A program made the position numbers and the translations under genes. Shown piece after piece: positions 8,001 through 9,822 of a stretch of 9,822 bases of DNA (position 1 is its first letter; every line of letters begins with the position of its first letter). The DNA comes from Acidobacteriaceae bacterium (lineage in GTDB: Bacteria > Acidobacteriota > Terriglobia > Bryobacterales > Bryobacteraceae), in assembly GCA_019245255.1 (NCBI GenBank), contig JAFARV010000506.1, positions 1-9,822 on the forward strand, written 5' to 3'. A model generated the notes under the pieces. The model was given only the letters and a program-made list of their open reading frames with translations. It ran no database searches and was not told the DNA's origin.

Positions 8001-8442
8001 TTCAGGCAAGGACAATTCGCTTACCGGGCTTGGGAACGACAGGCCAAACCTGGTTTCATCGAATGTATTTGCTGCTAACGCGGTCTGTTCGTCATCGGTG
8101 ATTTGCGTACAATACCTGAATCCGGCGGCCTTCGCGCAGAACCCAACCGGAACCTTCGGCAATCTAGGCCGCAACGCCGTGCGCGGTCCAGGGTTCTTCA
8201 ATATCGATGTCGCCCTGAGCCGAAATTTCAAAATGACAGAACGCCTCAGTTTGCAGGCGCGGGCCGAAGCCTTCAACATCATTAACCATACGAATTTCGT
8301 GGGCGCCTTTGCTCCTGCCGGTCAGCCCGCCGGTGTCACTTACGGCACCGCCAGCGTGAATCTTAGCGCCTCGAACTTCGGACAACTTACGGGCGCTTAC
8401 GATCCGCGCATTCTGCAATTCGCCATGAAGCTGGTTTTCTAA
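5086..8442 (+). CDS. Oar-like TonB-dependent outer-membrane receptor with carboxypeptidase-regulatory domain
   Basis: An 1118-residue outer-membrane beta-barrel protein, probably taking up a large or scarce nutrient using energy passed on by TonB. Residues 1-29 form a signal peptide: basic start (MSRIFVGR), hydrophobic core, and likely cleavage after LVAQ. A CarboxypepD_reg-type beta-sandwich follows at about 35-118 (SGTVTDPSGAAV, 37-48; DARGEYVLPNLPVGPYRLEV, 69-88). A plug-like domain covers about 130-260 (YLLDGADATDA, 200-210; ARFGQHPGATVNVVTKSGSN, 236-255). The rest is barrel, with typical strands such as KLFYFGGYQGTR (301-312), a stretch near 604-627, and FNIINHTNF near 1064-1072. It ends in phenylalanine (LQFAMKLVF), as outer-membrane proteins commonly do. 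Length and domain order match the Oar-like receptors that are abundant in Acidobacteriota. No obvious TonB box is visible between signal peptide and first domain. The ligand cannot be predicted; a role in adhesion or protein export cannot be excluded. Confidence 0.92.
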   Translation: MSRIFVGRVFAAACIATLFILSQISLVAQTVDIAEVSGTVTDPSGAAVASAQVTMTETDKDLQHTVLTDARGEYVLPNLPVGPYRLEVKASGFKDYVQTGIVLVVNNNPEINVRMEIGSISEKVEVQATASMVETKETSVASVIDQQRIVELPLDNRQATQLIITLGGAVYADSGDTGSKTFWNATRIAVAGGQGNGTAYLLDGADATDAMSNVNMPFPFPDALSEFSIETSSVSARFGQHPGATVNVVTKSGSNDFHGDLFEFIRNGDLNARNFFSTTGPDTLKRNQFGGVAGGKIIRDKLFYFGGYQGTRNRSNPPQSVTHIATAAMLAGDFRTIASAACGKAVQLVNPVTKTPFTGNQIPVSLLNPVAVALTKYLPVSSANGCGTVTYGIPQTGDEDDYIGRVDYVINSKHTLFARYFADDFRNPAFFDGKDLLTTTSPGNLELAQEATIGDTYTFGPATVNSFHLGFNRIRDNRGPTNFPINWTDLGSQMYSAVPNFLLISNMTGGFTTYCGTCAPGHFNISSYQIADDLDLVRGRHQLAFGFNLVRIQNNTVSGFDENGAPTFNGQFTGLGIADFLLGYMSDFQQTNATPDDLRQWAFSAYAQDSFKVSNRFTINYGVRWEPIFADPDKYHRGDSFNYSAFLADKVSTLHPSAPPGLFFPGDPGIPPANWYGHYKDFGPRVGLVWSPHADGRDSLRAGAAILYDQAETWFNERETTNPPFGNDIDVGSTGTLTNPWAAYPGGNPFPQHGNLFFPLFGTYINMPLHPAPTYVSQWNATYQRQFAGNWMASVSYLGNETTHLWIAGETDPAVFLGTGPCTINGVSYKTCSSTSNTNQRRMFYLTNPATGKYYASVDTADTGAVAHYQGLIFSVTHQFSKNFQMNANFTDSYCLSDYDFGAALAGSTNSQPFNRHADWGPCVSDTRYNFNLTGVAVSGFHTSHSLLDHIVNNWQLAPIFQARSGQPLLVTSGKDNSLTGLGNDRPNLVSSNVFAANAVCSSSVICVQYLNPAAFAQNPTGTFGNLGRNAVRGPGFFNIDVALSRNFKMTERLSLQARAEAFNIINHTNFVGAFAPAGQPAGVTYGTASVNLSASNFGQLTGAYDPRILQFAMKLVF

Positions 8443-8443
8443 A

Positions 8444-8480
8444 AAGCCCAAAGGCGCATTGCGCACCGCCCTGTGGGCTT
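8444..8480. terminator. Hairpin after the receptor gene, possible terminator
   Basis: AAGCCCA (8444-8450) pairs perfectly with TGGGCTT (8474-8480), starting just after the receptor stop codon. Inside it GGCG (8453-8456) can pair with CGCC (8467-8470), extending the structure. On the plus strand there is no T-run after the stem. On the minus strand the stem is followed by a run of five T (complement of 8441-8445), so it looks more like a standard intrinsic terminator in that direction. It may end or attenuate receptor transcription, or protect the 3' end of the message. Confidence 0.5.
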
Positions 8481-8596
8481 CGAATGTCCGATCCCACAAC
8501 TGAGACAGCAGTCTCCCTCATTCGAGACCGCTCCAACGGCTGTCTTTCTCAAATCAACCACTTACATCCGGCCCGAGAATTGCTGTTCCTGGAGCC

Positions 8597-9822
8597 ATGT
8601 ACTGGCTTATTCAAGACGTACAGTTCGGTTTTCGCGCCATCAGCAAAGACCGTTCGTTCTTCTTTACATCGGTTCTGGCGCTTGCACTCGGTATCGGCGC
8701 GACCACCGTGATTTTTAGCGTGATCGACAGCATACTCCTCAATCCCTTCCCTTACGTTGACAGCCAGCACATCTATGACATGGAGATCAAGGATCGCACG
8801 GCGACAGGGTCGGCCAGCCGGAACTGGTTCTCTGTTCCGGAATTCCTCGATGTACAGCAGCAAAACGGCATATTTGATCGCTCGATCGGAGTCTGGGAGC
8901 AATCCACGATGCTGGGCGATTCAAGTTCGCCGGAGTCGCTCGATACCGACCTGGTTACCGGCAACACGTTCCAGTTCCTCGGTGTGCCGCCACTGCTCGG
9001 TCGTGGCATTCAGCCGTCCGATGCCCAACCGGACGCACCGGCCGTTTTTGTTCTCAGCTACAAGGTGTGGGTGAAACGCTTTGGCCTCGACCCATCCATT
9101 CTGGGCAAGACCTTCCTTCTCAACAACACGCCAACAACGCTGGTCGGTATCATGCCGCCACGCTTCGCTTTCTGGGGCGGCGACATATGGATTCCTGCCG
9201 CTCTCGACCGGGCGCATCCGGGCAACAACCGCTTTGTCCTCTACGGACATCTGAAACCCGGGGTCAATCCGAAAGCTGCTCAGCGCGAGGCGTACGCCAT
9301 GCTCAAGCGCGTTGCGCAAACCTACCCCGATCTGTATCCCCGAAACTTCACCGTTGCAATCGAATCTCTGGGCGAGCAGACGGTTGGGCAATTCAAGCCG
9401 ACGCTCTATTTGCTCCTGGCGTCCGTGGGCATGATCCTTCTCATTGCATGTGCGAACCTAGCCAACCTGCTGCTGGCACAAGCGACAAAGCGGGAGAAGG
9501 AATTTGCTCTTCGCCGCGCTCTCGGCGCCAGCCGCTTGCGTGTCATTTCACAACTGTTCATAGAGAGCCTCCTGCTCGCCCTGACCGGCGCAATCGCCGG
9601 GTGTTTCCTTGCAGCGGCAGGGCTAAGAGCGCTGCTCGCCATGCTTCCCCAGTTCACTTTTCCCGATGAAGCTGTCGTTAGCTTGAATACCGAGGTGCTG
9701 CTGGCCGGCCTTGCCGTGGCGGTTGCGACTGCCTTTCTGTTTGGCTTGGCGCCGGGGCTAGTGGCCAGCGGCCAACAGTTTCAGGAATCCATCAAGACCG
9801 GCGGTCGCGGTAACACCGGCTT
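8597..9822 (+). CDS. ADOP-type ABC transporter permease (MacB/FtsX family), 5' part only
   Basis: The reading frame stays open to the window edge, giving 408 codons of a protein whose family is usually about 800-900 residues. The N-terminus MYWLIQDVQFGFRAISKD leads into a first membrane segment (about 22-45, LALALGIGATTVIFSV), the hallmark start of ADOP/MacB-like permeases. A periplasmic MacB_PCD-type domain covers about 46-262. An FtsX domain follows: membrane segment 270-297, the cytoplasmic signature REKEFALRRALGASRLRVISQ (299-319), and further segments at about 321-345 and 367-388. The second half of the duplicated architecture should lie beyond the edge. The ATG at 8597 is preceded by GGAG (8591-8594) only two bases away, an unusually short spacing, but no better in-frame start is seen. 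No ATPase subunit is visible nearby, fitting the 'orphan' pattern. Such permeases are thought to move peptides, lipoproteins or antimicrobials; the substrate here is unknown. Confidence 0.92.
   Translation, partial: MYWLIQDVQFGFRAISKDRSFFFTSVLALALGIGATTVIFSVIDSILLNPFPYVDSQHIYDMEIKDRTATGSASRNWFSVPEFLDVQQQNGIFDRSIGVWEQSTMLGDSSSPESLDTDLVTGNTFQFLGVPPLLGRGIQPSDAQPDAPAVFVLSYKVWVKRFGLDPSILGKTFLLNNTPTTLVGIMPPRFAFWGGDIWIPAALDRAHPGNNRFVLYGHLKPGVNPKAAQREAYAMLKRVAQTYPDLYPRNFTVAIESLGEQTVGQFKPTLYLLLASVGMILLIACANLANLLLAQATKREKEFALRRALGASRLRVISQLFIESLLLALTGAIAGCFLAAAGLRALLAMLPQFTFPDEAVVSLNTEVLLAGLAVAVATAFLFGLAPGLVASGQQFQESIKTGGRGNTG

Noticed and set aside
8502..8515. GAGAC-AGCA-GTCTC inverted repeat
   Set aside because: The stem is only five bases with no T-run and nothing nearby to give it a function; most likely chance.
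8473..8718. Short plus-strand open frames between receptor and permease
   Set aside because: They run through the hairpin and into the conserved permease N-terminus, and show no family features.
9067..9669. Plus-strand open frame of 200 codons
   Set aside because: It lies in another frame of the ADOP permease, whose MacB_PCD and FtsX signatures run through the same bases; the alternative product is rich in Arg, Ser and Pro and has no recognisable motif.

Overview
The window reads as part of a moderately GC-rich chromosome from the phylum Acidobacteriota (class Terriglobia is most likely). Two genes on the right point there. One is a very long Oar-like TonB-dependent receptor with an N-terminal carboxypeptidase-regulatory domain. 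The other is a MacB/FtsX-type permease of the ADOP kind (acidobacterial duplicated orphan permease). Both families are strongly expanded in that phylum. The assignment is from family recognition only; no search was run.

Left half (1-4823): three plus-strand genes form a tight operon. hyuA and hyuB encode the two subunits of a hydantoinase/oxoprolinase-family enzyme and overlap by 4 bases (GTGA). A major facilitator transporter follows and overlaps hyuB by about 11 bases, using a TTG start. hyuA itself begins at an ATGA only 8 bases into the window, so the operon may extend further upstream. The simplest reading is import of a cyclic amide or a related small carboxylate, followed by its ATP-dependent opening in the cytoplasm. 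The exact substrate cannot be read from the sequence.

Middle (4824-5085): a 262-base intergenic region holds a partly repeated, partly palindromic motif, a weak promoter candidate, a small inverted repeat and a good ribosome binding site for the next gene.

Right half (5086-9822): a complete 1118-residue outer-membrane TonB-dependent receptor is followed by a hairpin (8444-8480). The first 408 codons of the ADOP permease then run off the right edge. All five genes lie on the plus strand. The receptor and permease have their own spacing and are probably not part of the hyu operon, though the receptor could supply the outer-membrane step for the same or another nutrient.

I found no RNA genes, CRISPR arrays, insertion sequences, integrases or defence genes, and no clear sign of a novel system. 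The points most worth checking are the substrate of the HyuAB-transporter operon, the unusual starts and overlaps, and the repeated motif ahead of the receptor.
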